Shown: positions 12,028-23,353 of the stretch, one piece after another
Position numbering within the stretch: the first letter of the stretch is position 1
Layout: each line of letters begins with the position of its first letter
Assembly (NCBI GenBank): GCA_932521035.1
Contig: OW051492.1
Location: 2,356,001-2,420,000 of the forward strand
Direction of reading: 5' to 3'
DNA length: 64,000 nt
Origin: Oscheius dolichura
Lineage: Eukaryota > Nematoda > Chromadorea > Rhabditida > Rhabditidae
Program-made: the position numbers and the translations under genes
The notes under the pieces: generated by a model
What the model saw: the letters and a program-made list of their open reading frames with translations, nothing else
What the model was told of the DNA's origin: nothing
Databases searched by the model: none

Positions 12028-13472
12028 ATGGACGATCTCTACCCGTTTCTTCATGATTTCCGTCAAAAATTACTGGTCAAAGAAAAAGAGCGAGAGGAAA
12101 GGAACGCGGCCAAGACGGTCTTCCACTCGGCTTATGAGAATACGCATAAAAGAGAAGAGAAGCAGGATGAACAGCCACTGAACTTGATAGCTGTTGGTCC
12201 CAAGATGTGGAGTATGATGTTGCATAAGGTGAATACATTTGGAGAAGACTAGTAATAGAACATTTCAGTTGAGCTATCAAGAATTGGCCCGGATGGAGGA
12301 GACCTGCAGAGCGATGGCCGGTATCATCAATCAGAATGGCATTGTGGGTGATTTGGAAGCATTTGGTCTTCATTTTAAAGAGGTGGGTCTTTTTTTATTA
12401 GAGGATACGGTATCCTGATCCAGGATTCAATGTGTGTCGACTTCAACGGCAATTCCTACCACAACTACACCCTGGACGATATCAACATCAAGACGACAGC
12501 AGCTATTCATGCTAAAGTACTCCTTATCGAGGTTTATTCTTCTTTTACTGAGTAATAATCTCTTGTTCAGAGTGAAGTGACCAAATCTACAGTAGAGATG
12601 ATGAAGAAACTTCTCAAGGAGAATGAAGCCCGCGTCGAGACCATACAGCTAGGCACAGGCTATCGTTATGGGAGGGTCTCGGCGTGTACCATGGATACTA
12701 CGGAGTTTTATGAACTTATTCCCCTTACAAAGGCCAAGAGACTTGTCTGTCATTATGGACTGCTTCAGGAGGATTTACGCCGTCCGGAGATCAAGCAGGT
12801 TGGTCGAAACTATCGTATTCTTCCTCCTCCTCCCGATTAGAACCTTTTGAGGGAAAGAGGAGGACAGCTCGGCCGGCGCCTGGTCCAAGGCCCTCGCGAT
12901 TTTCGGTTTCCAGGGACAAGCGAGAGCACCAATATTTCAATAATGGTATTCCACGTCTTCATTTTTCAGTTAGAAGCCCTCGAGCTCCACCAGCCGATAG
13001 AAGAAGGCCTGACGCCGCCAATCCTCCGCCAAATCCCCTGCCCCGTCCTGATTGTCAGCAGTTTCAACGAGGTGGCCGCCGAGACGTTGACAAGTCTCCT
13101 CCAGGTCTGTTCTTTTTAAAATTAAACAATATAGTCCTCCTTCAGCAATGGAAACAGAACCAGCGTTCTATCAAGCGCCTCACTGTGGATTACGCCTTCC
13201 CCGTCCAGGATGTCCTCAACCCGGACGAGAGCACCGACCTGGAGGCTGTGCCAATCTGGACCTATTATGAGCAGGACAAACGCATCATGAATCTCATCCC
13301 GATGGGGAAGGCCTCCAGCAAGACCAATATTCAAATTCTGCTGATCAGGAGAGGCGAGCAGAGGAAGGCCGACGACTTCTTGATCCTATTCTTCGGGAGA
13401 TACCGCTTCATAGCGGCTACCTTGGATGGAATTGTTGAGGAAAATGTGCTTGACGAGTTGCGATACTTCTAG
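12028..13472 (+). CDS. F-box-like nematode protein
   Basis: Six exons (12028-12228, 12269-12382, 12424-12516, 12571-12798, 12970-13104, 13146-13472), all phase 0, give 365 residues. Residues about 58-90 (MWSMMLHK, then LSYQELARMEETCRAMAGII) read like an F-box: a Pro/Met start, an L-S-Y-x-x-L-A-R core and a conserved Cys. The rest resembles the long C-terminal regions of nematode F-box families, with a final exon starting QWKQNQRSIKRLTVDY, but I cannot name a Pfam domain with certainty. If correct, it would be a substrate adaptor for an SCF ubiquitin ligase. The exon model is well supported by phase; the function is inference. A polyadenylation signal AATAAA lies about 40 bases after the stop. 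Confidence 0.7.
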
Positions 13473-14755
13473 TTTATCGAATATACTGTAATTTTTGATT
13501 GTACAGTCCTTTAAATAAAGCTATTATGTTACTGTAGTCTTATTTCTTCTCTTGCGCGCCTCGGGGGATAAAAGACGGGCCGAAGAGCCCCCTTCAACGT
13601 TAGCAGCCGTTCTAATTTATAGAATATGTAAAAATGTCTGTCACTCACTAAAATACTCGTTGAATCACCTGAGATTCCCATGACAGGTAGCTGTCTCATC
13701 CCTGATTCATCTCCATTAGTACCGCCTTGTAATCATTCTCTCCTCTCTCTCCCCAAATTGTTTATATTCCCACTCCTTTGAGTTCTTTTTCCCCTCTAAA
13801 CAGCTCATATTTATCATAACTCTCCATCTCTACAACCCTTTGTACCCGGGTTAGAACATCTGGAAGGAGCAGGGAGGAGAGACGGGGATGACCTTGCGCC
13901 GCCTCGAGTTAGCCGTGTTTACGTTTTTAGCCGCGAGGGTGGCCCGCTCTTTTTTATCTCCACATTATCTACTCTCTCCCGGGGTATTTCTATTCCAATA
14001 ATCAGCTCATACAGAACATTACACTAGGTACCAAGCCGGGGGACTGTCACGAGGGCTGCGGGAGGGAGCCGGGCCCTATTGGCCGACGGGAGTGCGGGGA
14101 GCTTGGCGGCTTTTCTGGAGGTGCAGCTGGCACCGCTTTACCAAATACTTGCGAAATAAAAAACTAGCTGAACTGTATCCGACACCCTTCTGTCCTTTGT
14201 TTCCTGCTCTCCCCTGGTCTTCCCTCCTTACGGCTCCCAGTCTCCAATGCCCCGTTCCATAAGGCTCCTTTCAAGGGGCAGACTGTCACCAACCCCACTT
14301 TGCGGGATCATCCACATGATTATCTACAACAGTCTTATTCTAAACAGATGAAAAGATTATACTTATTAGGGAAGGCCGTCTCGAGAACTGTGGGGGAGCT
14401 CTGCCCGCTTAGCCGACTGCGGCCTTTTTGGAAGTGCAGCTGGCACAGTTTCGACATAACAGCTGCAAATCCCTGTATACATTTAACTCCACAAAGTCTC
14501 CAGCGCGTACTCTCCCTTGTTTCCTACTTACTATCGGCTTCCTTACGGCTCCAAACCTCTAATATCCTATGCCATAAGGTTCAGGGCGAGAGGGGACAGA
14601 CTGTCGCCAGCTCACCTCCGAGGAGGGCATCCACCTGTTTACCACATTTCTCCAGGCATACTTTCGTCATCGAACTCGCCATCTTATAAACATAAACAAC
14701 TGTGTCTTTTATAAAAAACAACACAGCTACTTCCCTGTTTCTAGGCTCTGCAACC
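13473..14755. repeat. Intergenic with a diverged direct duplication
   Basis: Two diverged copies of about 250-300 bp lie in direct orientation, about 14013-14290 and 14375-14610. Shared landmarks in order are GTGCAGCTGGCAC, a CCTTACGGCTCC block, a CCATAAGG block and GACTGTC. No gene is supported. Confidence 0.55.
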
Positions 14756-15347
14756 ATGGGCAAGAAGAAGACTACCGCTCCCGCCGTTTCTGGCTCGAAG
14801 GCTCGTTCCCCCTCCAAAAAGAAGATCTGGAGGCCATGGGAGGTGCTTCCTGGATCTAATAATGGACTAATCTAAATTTTAGGTGCCGAAGAAGTCCACC
14901 AAGCCTACTGCTCCTTCTCCTAATTCCCCTGCTGGCAGCCCCAGCCAGACAGCGGTCGCCAATGTTCTCTTTGAGGGAGAGGTTCCCAACGTTGATGGCC
15001 TCTGTTACTTGCTGGCTCGTTTTCCTGGCCCTCTCAAGGAACTCACGGTTAGTTTACAGACTTATTCAAAAGGTTAGAAAATGGCAATTTTTTAGGTCGA
15101 AGACGTGGAGGCCGTTCTGGGAAAGGTTGAGGAGCCATCGAAGAAGGAGGAGAAGGGCAGGGACGATTTTGTGGAGGTAAGGAGAGGGAGATCTTATCCT
15201 CAACATGAAAAGCCTTTTCAGCACTACATCCCCGTTCTCCCCTCTTACCAGCAGGCCAGGCAGATCAACTTTGGCAACATTCCCTCTGCTTCGTATATCA
15301 ATAGCCGTGATGAAAGCTATGCCAGGTGTGAGTTGATCTCTCAATAG
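14756..15347 (+). CDS. Small lysine/proline-rich protein, unrecognised
   Basis: Four exons (14756-14842, 14883-15047, 15096-15176, 15222-15347) close in phase 0 to about 152 residues. The start context is CAACCATGG. The N-terminus is MGKKKTTAPAV with many Lys, Ser and Pro. The middle contains NVDGLCYLLARFPGPLKELT, and the C-terminal part (HYIPVLPSYQQARQINFG) is tyrosine- and glutamine-containing. I do not recognise the family. The last intron is optional because the frame stays open through it, so an isoform retaining about 15 residues is possible. No signal peptide or membrane segment. Confidence 0.6.
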
Positions 15348-15639
15348 TGAGAAAGAGGTCTATATTTCAGTCTGTGAATTAGTCATCCGCCATCATTATT
15401 AATGGGTACCATCAGAAAAAAAGAAGATGAATTTATACACAAGTATTCCATAAAATGAAAGACAAAATATCAATAATTTATCTCTTTTTATTGGGCACTG
15501 TATCTCTTGAAGGCTCGCCGTCTTCTTGTAGTTCTACTGACCGAATTTTGGGCTCCTGCCCTCAGTAGAATCTCGGCAGGGGGGAAGATATGGAGCTTTA
15601 GAGTTATTTTGAATGAACGAAAATGGGCTTCCGATATTT

Positions 15640-15880
15640 TATGGACGCAGAAGGGCAAGGAACCACAACAGTCACTTTCGTCATCTCGTCCTCCTCCTCC
15701 TCCTCCTCTTACCCATCTGACCTCATATCCCTGTCTTCTCGTCCTTCAGTCCTCTCCTTCTCTCGTCCTTCTGTCCTTCCATCCTTCTGTCCCTCTGACT
15801 TCCCGTCCTCCAGCTCTCCAGTCCAGTCCTCCTCTCTTCTTGTCCTCCTCTCCTTCTCTTCCTCCTGCAAAAAAGAGTAA
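15640..15880. repeat. Pyrimidine-rich low-complexity tract
   Basis: Long run dominated by C and T on the plus strand with many TCCTCC and CGTCC words. It creates Ser/Pro-rich and Arg/Glu-rich open frames on both strands that should not be taken as genes. Confidence 0.7.
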
Positions 15881-16171
15881 CAAAGAAAAGCAGACACGTG
15901 ATTACTTGCCCTCTTCCCTCTCGAGAGTTCATCAATCGGTTCCAACCCGTAGAAAAGAAGTTAGGGGGGAAGGCGGGGTCTGGGTCGTCTTCCCCTGACC
16001 ACACCTCCACTTGTCGCCCCCCGCGCTCTCTCTCCCCTTCGCGGGGTGAACCAAATCATGGAATTCAGATCATTTCTTTGTCACGTAATCGATCTCTTCC
16101 CTATTTGTTTTTCTTCCCCCTTTTCCCTTTCTACCGTATCGCCCTTTTTAGAATAAAAGAATGCCTTGATT

Positions 16172-19100
16172 ATGAGAAGAGAAACAATAAGGAGCCTACT
16201 GATTCTGACGGTCTGCCTGCTCTGCTCCGGCCGCGGGACCCATTACCATGTGAAAGTGTGGCAGCCGCCGATTGACACCTCCAATCTGACACAGCCTGTA
16301 AGATTCTGGGAGCTCGTCGAATGGCGCCCCGTTAGTGATCAGCCAACCACCACGACGGAAGCCACTACGACGACGGCCACGAGGCCGCCTCCCCCGCCAC
16401 CGCCACCACAGCCAACTCCACCGCCATGTGATTTCAGTGATCCGGAGGTGGGTTTAGAATTCTTGCAGAAGCTCATTAACCGGGACAGTAACCATATGGG
16501 GAAGAAACAGGGCGGGAGGCGCCAAGATGTCGCTGAAGGGGTCCAGACAGTCTCAAGACCTTCCGGGTCACATATTCTCGTTGTAAAGTAAGGGTTACGG
16601 TATTTTCTTTAATCACAGAAGAGAGCCAAAGGTGTAGATCCATTCTTCTCGTCATTTACCCTCTTTGGATGCCCGTCTAATATTAAAACTCGGTTACTGA
16701 TCAATAAGGGGCGCTCTACAAGGAAACAGTCTGGCCTTGCATATTTTCGTGGCATGAGGCACTATATAGCGGCTACGGTACACTAAATATTGTGTAATCC
16801 GTAGTTTGAAAAGGTTCCATACCGGACAGGAACCGATTTTAGTTCCTAAGTTCGGAGGCGTCCCAAATTGGGGAGAGTTCCCCTTTGGGAGCCCTTTACA
16901 ACCATGGTTACGGTATTTTGGGACTCTTTTCTACTGGAGAATAGATCCAAGAAACTGAAGAATTGCGTCAAACATTTACGAACAATTGTTTTAAGCTACG
17001 ATGCAAATAGTAGAAGAACACACAGTCTGTGGCCTCAACTTCCTGTTTTTCGTATTGGTCACACCAAATTTTGGGCGCGGGTTGAAGGTATACACACACT
17101 TTTCTCTCAATTCTTTAAATTAAATATTTCGGGTACAGTCTTAAAATAGAGCCAGAGAAGTACAGAGTACTGTCTCCCCTGTCGGAGCCACGTGTTGCCC
17201 TCCTCTCTCCCTCCCTACCTGCCTTCCCGCTCCGTGACGTCGTCCACTCGAATCGTCCATTCCACTTTCCCTTCTTCCCCAACCATTATCTCCCTCTTGG
17301 CATCTCGACGTCACAAATTGTATTGTGCCAAAAGGACAGCCACTTGAGTTCAACTATTTTACGTCACGGTGGTTGTTGTCGAATATCTTCCTTGGTTAGG
17401 AGATGGCTATCTAGACGGCAACCTGTGGTCGAACTGTGGAAAGTAGCGGGATAGGGTAGCCACCTTTCATTTGATCTGGATCTTTAAGAGACGAGTAAGG
17501 GGAGACCAGTTTTAATGTGGTAAAACCAACTTGAGAAAGGGGGTTTTTGCAATAAATATGGTGAGAAAAGGCGGGAAGACCAGTTTCAAGAGGTTAGAAC
17601 GCTGAAAACGGGGAAAACTGGGCATTCTTCAAGAAAATACGGCCAGGAAGGGGAATTGAAGGTTCCTGAGGGGAAAAGACCCGGAAAAGGGGATAGACTG
17701 TAGAAAACAGGGTCCATAATAGGAATTCGGGAGAAACAGCCCATTTTCAGCTACTCCTCAAGAGGATGAAGGATTCCGGCGCCTACAATGAGATCTACAT
17801 GGCCCCGGACTTCTACACCGCCGCTCAAAAGTTCCCCGACCTTTCCGGGAAGTTTTTCTCCCGTCCAAAGTCCAAATATTCCTGTGATGATCACTGCGAG
17901 AGGTTCGTTATTCCCTCCATAAACTTCTATTTCCTCACGTAGAGAACCCGGGGTTCCAGTCTCGTGTACTATCAACCCATGATTAGTCTCTGATTCAGAT
18001 CATCACAGCTGGTCAGGATGGTAATGACCGGCTCGGATGGAGAGCGCCCGACTCCGAGGGATCCGCCTCGAACCTGGTGGGATCAGTCGAAATGGCAGGC
18101 AGAGGAGGCGAGAAATAAAAGGTGAGCAGTTATTTATGTGCCTGGTCAACACAGTGTGTAAGATCAGTCACCCCTCTCTCTAATCAAATAGAGAAAAAAC
18201 TACGAGAACGAGTTTGTCTCGCTTCTCTTTTTCAGATCAAACAAGTAGTTCAGAAGCCAAGCCAAATCGTACATCAATAAATTCAAACAGATTTCTCTCC
18301 TTTGAATGAAAGAGCATATTTCCTCCCACGAAAGGGGAGGATTTCCAAAAATTAATTCAACAACCTCATCTTTCAATGGGTCGGAACGTATTTGATACCT
18401 CAAACTTTAGCTGTTTGAAAAGCTTATCTCCAAATCAAAAGCGGGGGTTGCCATAGCCGCGAACTGCCGAGACTTTACAGGTGCAGCTGCCGCGGCTTTC
18501 CACCTAATCCTTTCTTTCCAGGGAAATTCCGCCGTCTTCCTATCTTCGTAAAAAACAACTAGAGGCTACTATTCGAGCAGCTATGAGGGAATTAGACAGC
18601 CTGGAAGAGGAAGAACCCCACTCGTAAGTCGTTCCCTAACAACTTCCGTATGAAACGTCCTTGGCGTCGTTCTTTTGCAAAACAAGTCAGTCCACCAGGG
18701 TTGCACGAGATGGGGGTTTTGGAAAGCGAGACGAGACGAGACGAGACGGAGGGTGCTCAAAAATTTTGCGAGACGAGACGAGACAATTTTGGGCCCATAT
18801 CTCGCGAGAACGAGACGAGACGAGACGAGACGAGATGTAAAGGAAAAAAAATGAATCTTATATACTTTACCGCGTTTTTTTAATCTTTTATTTCCAACTA
18901 ACAAGGCAAATTAAACAAAACCATAGAAAACAACATAAACAAAATAATGACCATTAAGAAAAAAAAAACAAGTGGTCAACGACTAAGTATCTTCTAACAC
19001 ACTGTCGGCACTTGCAGACCTAGGCGTAGAAAATATTGCACTATTTACCTTCAAGAAAAGAAGTTGTTGAAGAGTTTACGGAGACATTCGCTTACGGTAG

Positions 19101-21338
19101 TCTGTTAAGATTAAACGAGCCGATGAAAACAAGCGCTCTGATTCAGCTGACGTAGATGGGATGGATAGGTATCTTCGGGCAAGCACCGCTAGGGTTGGAA
19201 ATCTATTCGGGGTTTTGTTCTGTTGCCAATATTCAAAAGGTTCAAAAATAATTGGAACGTTGCCGGTTAAAGGATCTCCTAATGCTGGCAATTATTGTGA
19301 ACTCTCTACTAAATGCTTTTGTGATTTTGATATATCCGATGGAAAAATTCAATGTCTCCTAAGAGACGGTGCTTCCGTTATGAGCTCATTAGCTCGAATG
19401 TTAGACTTAAACAGTATATCAAAACTGTACTAACTTGTATTTACCGTTAGTCGTAATTTTTAGCAATTCAAATAATGCTTGGCTCTCCACAAAAGATACT
19501 GGCAGTGGTTCTTCAATTATAAGCCGTGGTATAATATCGTCAAGTTTTTGAGATCGTTCGCTGTTAGCAGTCCACTGAACAACATTTGGCACATCCAGCT
19601 TCATCTGTAAACTTTCATGAAATTATATTCGCATTGCATACTTGTTTCTGAGGAGGTTCAGGCAGCGGTAGAATTGTCTGATTCTTTCGCTTCGCCATAT
19701 TTTGGTTTTCTTCTTCTTTTACCAACTGAACTCTATGAATTATCAAACGAATGCACTTACTTCCAAATACAAATTGATATGCTTTTGCTGAAGGTGTCGT
19801 CTAATGCCAGAAGTCGATCTTCCAGATTTTTTAAATCTTGCCTTACACTTCGAACACATAATCATACCTTTGTCATCTTTGCAATTTTCAAAGTATTTCT
19901 CATATTTGGACACCATTTTAAATAACCAACGCTAGACGTTGCAAAGAAGGCAGTCTGAAAACAATGAGTATACTAATAACATAAAACTACAAATGAAAAA
20001 GAGCAACATATAATAAAATAGCACAAGAAAAGGTTAAAAACAGCCTAAAAACGCGTAATAGGTAAGAACGGCGAACGAAAATTCGCGGCGCGCGCCAAAT
20101 GTCTACCTCAAATTTCGTCTCGTCTCGTCTCGTCTCTTTTTTACTAATCTCGCTTTTTTTCCCTCGTCTCGCTCAAAAAAGCGAGATAAAACGAGACGAG
20201 ACGAGATCTCGTGCAACCCTGCAGTCCACCCGGAACAGTCATTTTCAGGGAGCTGGAAAAAGCGAGAAGCAAACGATCGGCTCTGGGAGACCTCCTCCAG
20301 TCGAATTCAGGAAACGCCAAGGATATTGTTGGGACGACAATCGCTATCGACTGTAAGAGACGACAAGAGGCAGGAGACTGGTCCAAGGAAGGGTAGGGGC
20401 CTTTCCTTATACTCTTGGAGGTGAAATCATTAAGGTATCAATTCTGTCAAACGTGTCGGGCTGTCCGCCACCTGCCCAAGACGTATTTCCCTCGAATACT
20501 GAACGAAGTTATCTGTGCGGAGACCAGCTGTGTCAAGGGAGACGGCAAATGCGCACAGCGGTTCCTCCCCTTCAGGGTTAGTTGACAAGGAGTCGCTGCA
20601 CCCGTAGAATCTCGGCAGCTGGACGTTTCTTTAGTCTCGGAGTGAAAACAGGCTAATGTATCTTCTTGCCGAGATTGTACGGGTGCAGGGAACGAGGTCC
20701 ACCCAGTCAATATTGAAGGAGGAAGAGTAGAGCCGCAGCTTTCGTTACAGGATCCACAGAAAGTCACAATTTGTATTTCGAGACTCAGATTTCGTTGCGG
20801 GACCTACTGACTTATTCCCCAGGCTTCCCGGACTAAAATAGCTACAGTATCCTTTCCAGGTCCTTCGAAACGACGGAACAGAGTCCTGCCCCCGTTGGAG
20901 GATGATCTCAGTAGACATACGAACCTGTTGTGACTGTGTGGTTCACCCCTACTCGCCGTTTGTCCGGTACCTAGAAGTGAGTATAATAAAACAAAAAGAA
21001 ATCGGAAGCCACGCTTTTCCTGGACCCGCAGATTGGGTAGAATTCTTCAAATTTAGCCATTTACGGCCGGGTTACGGTATATTTTCTGCAGTACCGCTGC
21101 AAAAGGCGACAGTTTCGCCCGGAATCGGGATAAAATCTCGCTTACAATTCCTTGAGGTCAGGTTACGGTAGACAGCGAGGTAAACAAGGAATTCTTCTTT
21201 TCGTCTGCCCTTTTCTGCCCTTTGCAGGATCTTTCAGGGACCTGGACATCCCAGTGTTGGAATAGATTGAAGATGGGTGCATCGGGGACCGTTTCCTATA
21301 TGATCTATGCTATAAAATGGCTCCAAATGGTCTATTAA
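16172..21338 (+). CDS. Secreted cystine-knot pro-protein, candidate growth factor/cytokine-like ligand
   Basis: Eight exons close in phase: 16172-16447, 17751-17902, 17999-18121, 18522-18623, 20249-20392, 20435-20576, 20860-20976, and a final exon from 21228 (or 21238). The N-terminus MRRETIRSLLILTVCLLCSG is a signal peptide. A Thr then Pro-rich linker follows, then a charged pro-region with a furin-like RSKR site. The mature part is Cys-rich: FCQTC, YFPRILNEVIC, SCVKGDGKC, SCPRW and the terminal RTCCDCV. This spacing, and especially the final CC-x-C, is typical of cystine-knot ligands (Trunk/PTTH/noggin or IL-17 types). I cannot choose between them. The exact C-terminus is uncertain: stop at 21270 or 21338 depending on the acceptor. 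A complete hAT element lies in intron 4, and constant-stem hairpin copy 2 lies in intron 6. Confidence 0.75.
18696..20221 (-). mobile_element. hAT-family DNA transposon with 8-bp target duplication
   Basis: Termini CAGGGTTGCACGAGAT and its complement delimit a 1526-bp element flanked by perfect CAGTCCAC at 18688-18695 and 20222-20229, the 8-bp duplication expected of hAT. GAGAC/GTCTC subterminal repeats fill both ends. On the minus strand, a BED-finger exon lies near 19917-19757 (CSKCKARF, later RRHLQQKH). A transposase fragment at 19604-19419 contains SFVESQALFELL. The C-terminal dimerisation segment at 19291-19076 contains SAESERLFSSA. The catalytic middle is too short to be complete, so it is probably an internally deleted non-autonomous copy inside an intron of the cystine-knot gene. 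Confidence 0.9.
20596..20688. repeat. Constant-stem hairpin, copy 2
   Basis: Stem arms CTGCACCCGTAGAATCTCGG and the complement ending GTACGGGTGCAG around an unrelated loop. It lies inside intron 6 of the cystine-knot gene. Confidence 0.8.
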
Positions 21339-21600
21339 TCCTCAAATTTCAGGCAAATTGAGTCCCTACCGTTCCGGTTCCAATGTTGCGACGTCTCTCT
21401 GCCTTATCTCCTCCCGGCTGCCCCCGGCCTCCCTCAGCTTATCTCTCCTTTTTATTGTTCTTCGTCATTTGTTCCCAGTCTTTAAAAGTCGCCAACGTGT
21501 TCTTTTCCTCATCCATTTACTCTTAAAATTGATAGAAATCGGCTAGTTCTTCATTCTAACCACTTCGACTATTCGGGAAGACTGTCTTCCCCCGGCGCGC

Positions 21601-21682
21601 CTGCACCCGTAAAGTCTCGGCAGCTGTCGGTTTTGTTATTTCTTTCCTATTACGGCGCGCTGCCGAGATTTTACGGGTGCAG
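21601..21682. repeat. Constant-stem hairpin, copy 3
   Basis: CTGCACCCGTAAAGTCTCGG paired with the complement ending TTACGGGTGCAG. The loop of about 35 bases is unlike the other copies. Confidence 0.8.
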
Positions 21683-22625
21683 CGGCGCGCAGCCCAGCCT
21701 CTTCTTCTCCTCCCCTGATCCTCCCCACCTCTGCCCTTCTTTTTAGCCCCCTACGTGTACAGTAACCCAGTTTTACTCATTTTTTCTTCTTCTATTATTA
21801 TCCTCCGTCTTCTTTTATCCCCCACAGGAAATAAAAACCCGTTTCCCTGCTCCTTTCTCCACTATTTGGGATTTCCCGCAATGCACAGGATATTTTCACC
21901 TTGACGGCGGGGTACGGTAATAGGCATGGGACAGCGTCTGGAAATCAGTCAAAGAACAGCTGTTTCCTGTTGGAAGACGTTTTCCTTTTCATTGTTTCCG
22001 TCTATTTTTAACTATTTTACAGTAAGCCAATGGTTTCCAGTCCCAACCCAGGCATATTTCCCAGGAGACAAACAATCAATCGCCCGGGAAATGGCCCCTT
22101 ATCATAGCAAACAGGTGCTAAACTCATTGTAATCGGGGACACACTTTTTTTCTAGATTATTTTTGACATTCAAACCCATTTTATGGCGACTTTTTTGGGT
22201 ACAAAATGGCCACAAAAACTGTTATTTACGAGAGAAAGATGATGAGAAGAACCGGTTACATTTCACGCCTTTTATTCCACGATTTAGTGTTATTTTAAAC
22301 GATTTTATGTGTCTGACAAGGTAAGAAATATGCGATAAACAGAGAAAAGTAAGAAAACCCGTGAGTAAATAGAAGAATTCCTTGGAAAACGGCACGTTGA
22401 CCCCGAAATCGCTATTGATCCATGATTGTCTCTCCATCTTCCGCCTTTCCTTCCCCCGTTTTCTATTATTCTATAATATACGTTCCCAGCACACTAAATT
22501 TTACCTATTATTTCCCTTCTCTCCTGTTTATAGCCGAGTAATTCAGCCATTTTCGCCAATTAGTCCGGCTCGGCACCCGTAATTCCTTGCTCCCTCTCCT
22601 TCTCTTCTTCCTAACTCCCGGCACT

Positions 22626-22745
22626 CGATAGTCCGCTCCCCTGCACCCGTAATGTCTCGGCAGGGCAAAGGTATGAAGGCATCACAGTTTTGAATAAAGA
22701 CGAGCCTACTGCCGAGACTATACGGGTGCAGGAGATCGGACAACC
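22626..22745. repeat. Constant-stem hairpin, copy 4 (long form)
   Basis: Keeps the longer arm: CGATAGTCCGCTCCCCTGCA leads into the CACCCGTAATGTCTCGGCAG core. The right arm continues past the core to GAGATCGGACAACCG. Confidence 0.8.
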
Positions 22746-23353
22746 GTGAACCGAGCCTTCCTCCAGGGGATATAGTCATCGCTCCTTTCCCGGGGAAAGA
22801 AGTGATTGACTCCAAATTTTGTATCCAGTAACGTGAATATTTATCCGCTTTCCGTTAACGTGAATATTTATCCGCTTTCCGTTCTCCCAGGAAGGTATCC
22901 CCGCAGTTATAAATCATTTTTCCCGGGAGGAATGGTAACTGGTGCAGAATTGCTCCTCCACTGGGGGAGATTAGCAGCCTCGCTTTTAAAATTTCATTCT
23001 ACTTTGCCATCCGTTGCCTAGGAATACTATAAACGTACAAAAAAGTCTTCTACTCCTATGTTTTGGCTTTATTTGCTAACTTTTCCCATGTCCAGGGGGA
23101 AAAACCACCAAACGCTTCTACAATGCCCCTTGACCCTTGAAAAGCGACTTCTACCGCTTTGACGCGTCTTTGACGTGACGCGGGGCATCCCCTGCTAAAA
23201 AGCGTCAAATCTCCCCAATTTCCTTCTCTTTTACCGGTAAAAACCACAACATCTTGTCTATTTCTCCTTGTTCTTCTTTCTCCAACTGTGCCCGTTTGAA
23301 GACGTTGGCTCCATTCATGTGATGAACAGGGTTGTCCGCATCGGCAGCCGAAA

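Larger units (their letters stand above)
21339..23353. other. Intergenic with two hairpins, no gene seen
   Basis: No supported coding region. It contains hairpin copies 3 and 4 and a 27-bp perfect tandem duplication (GTGAATATTTATCCGCTTTC type) at about 22832-22885. Confidence 0.55.

Noticed and set aside
15507..15998. 163-codon Ser/Pro-rich frame and its antisense Arg/Glu-rich frames
   Set aside because: Created by a pyrimidine-rich low-complexity tract; no conservation signal.
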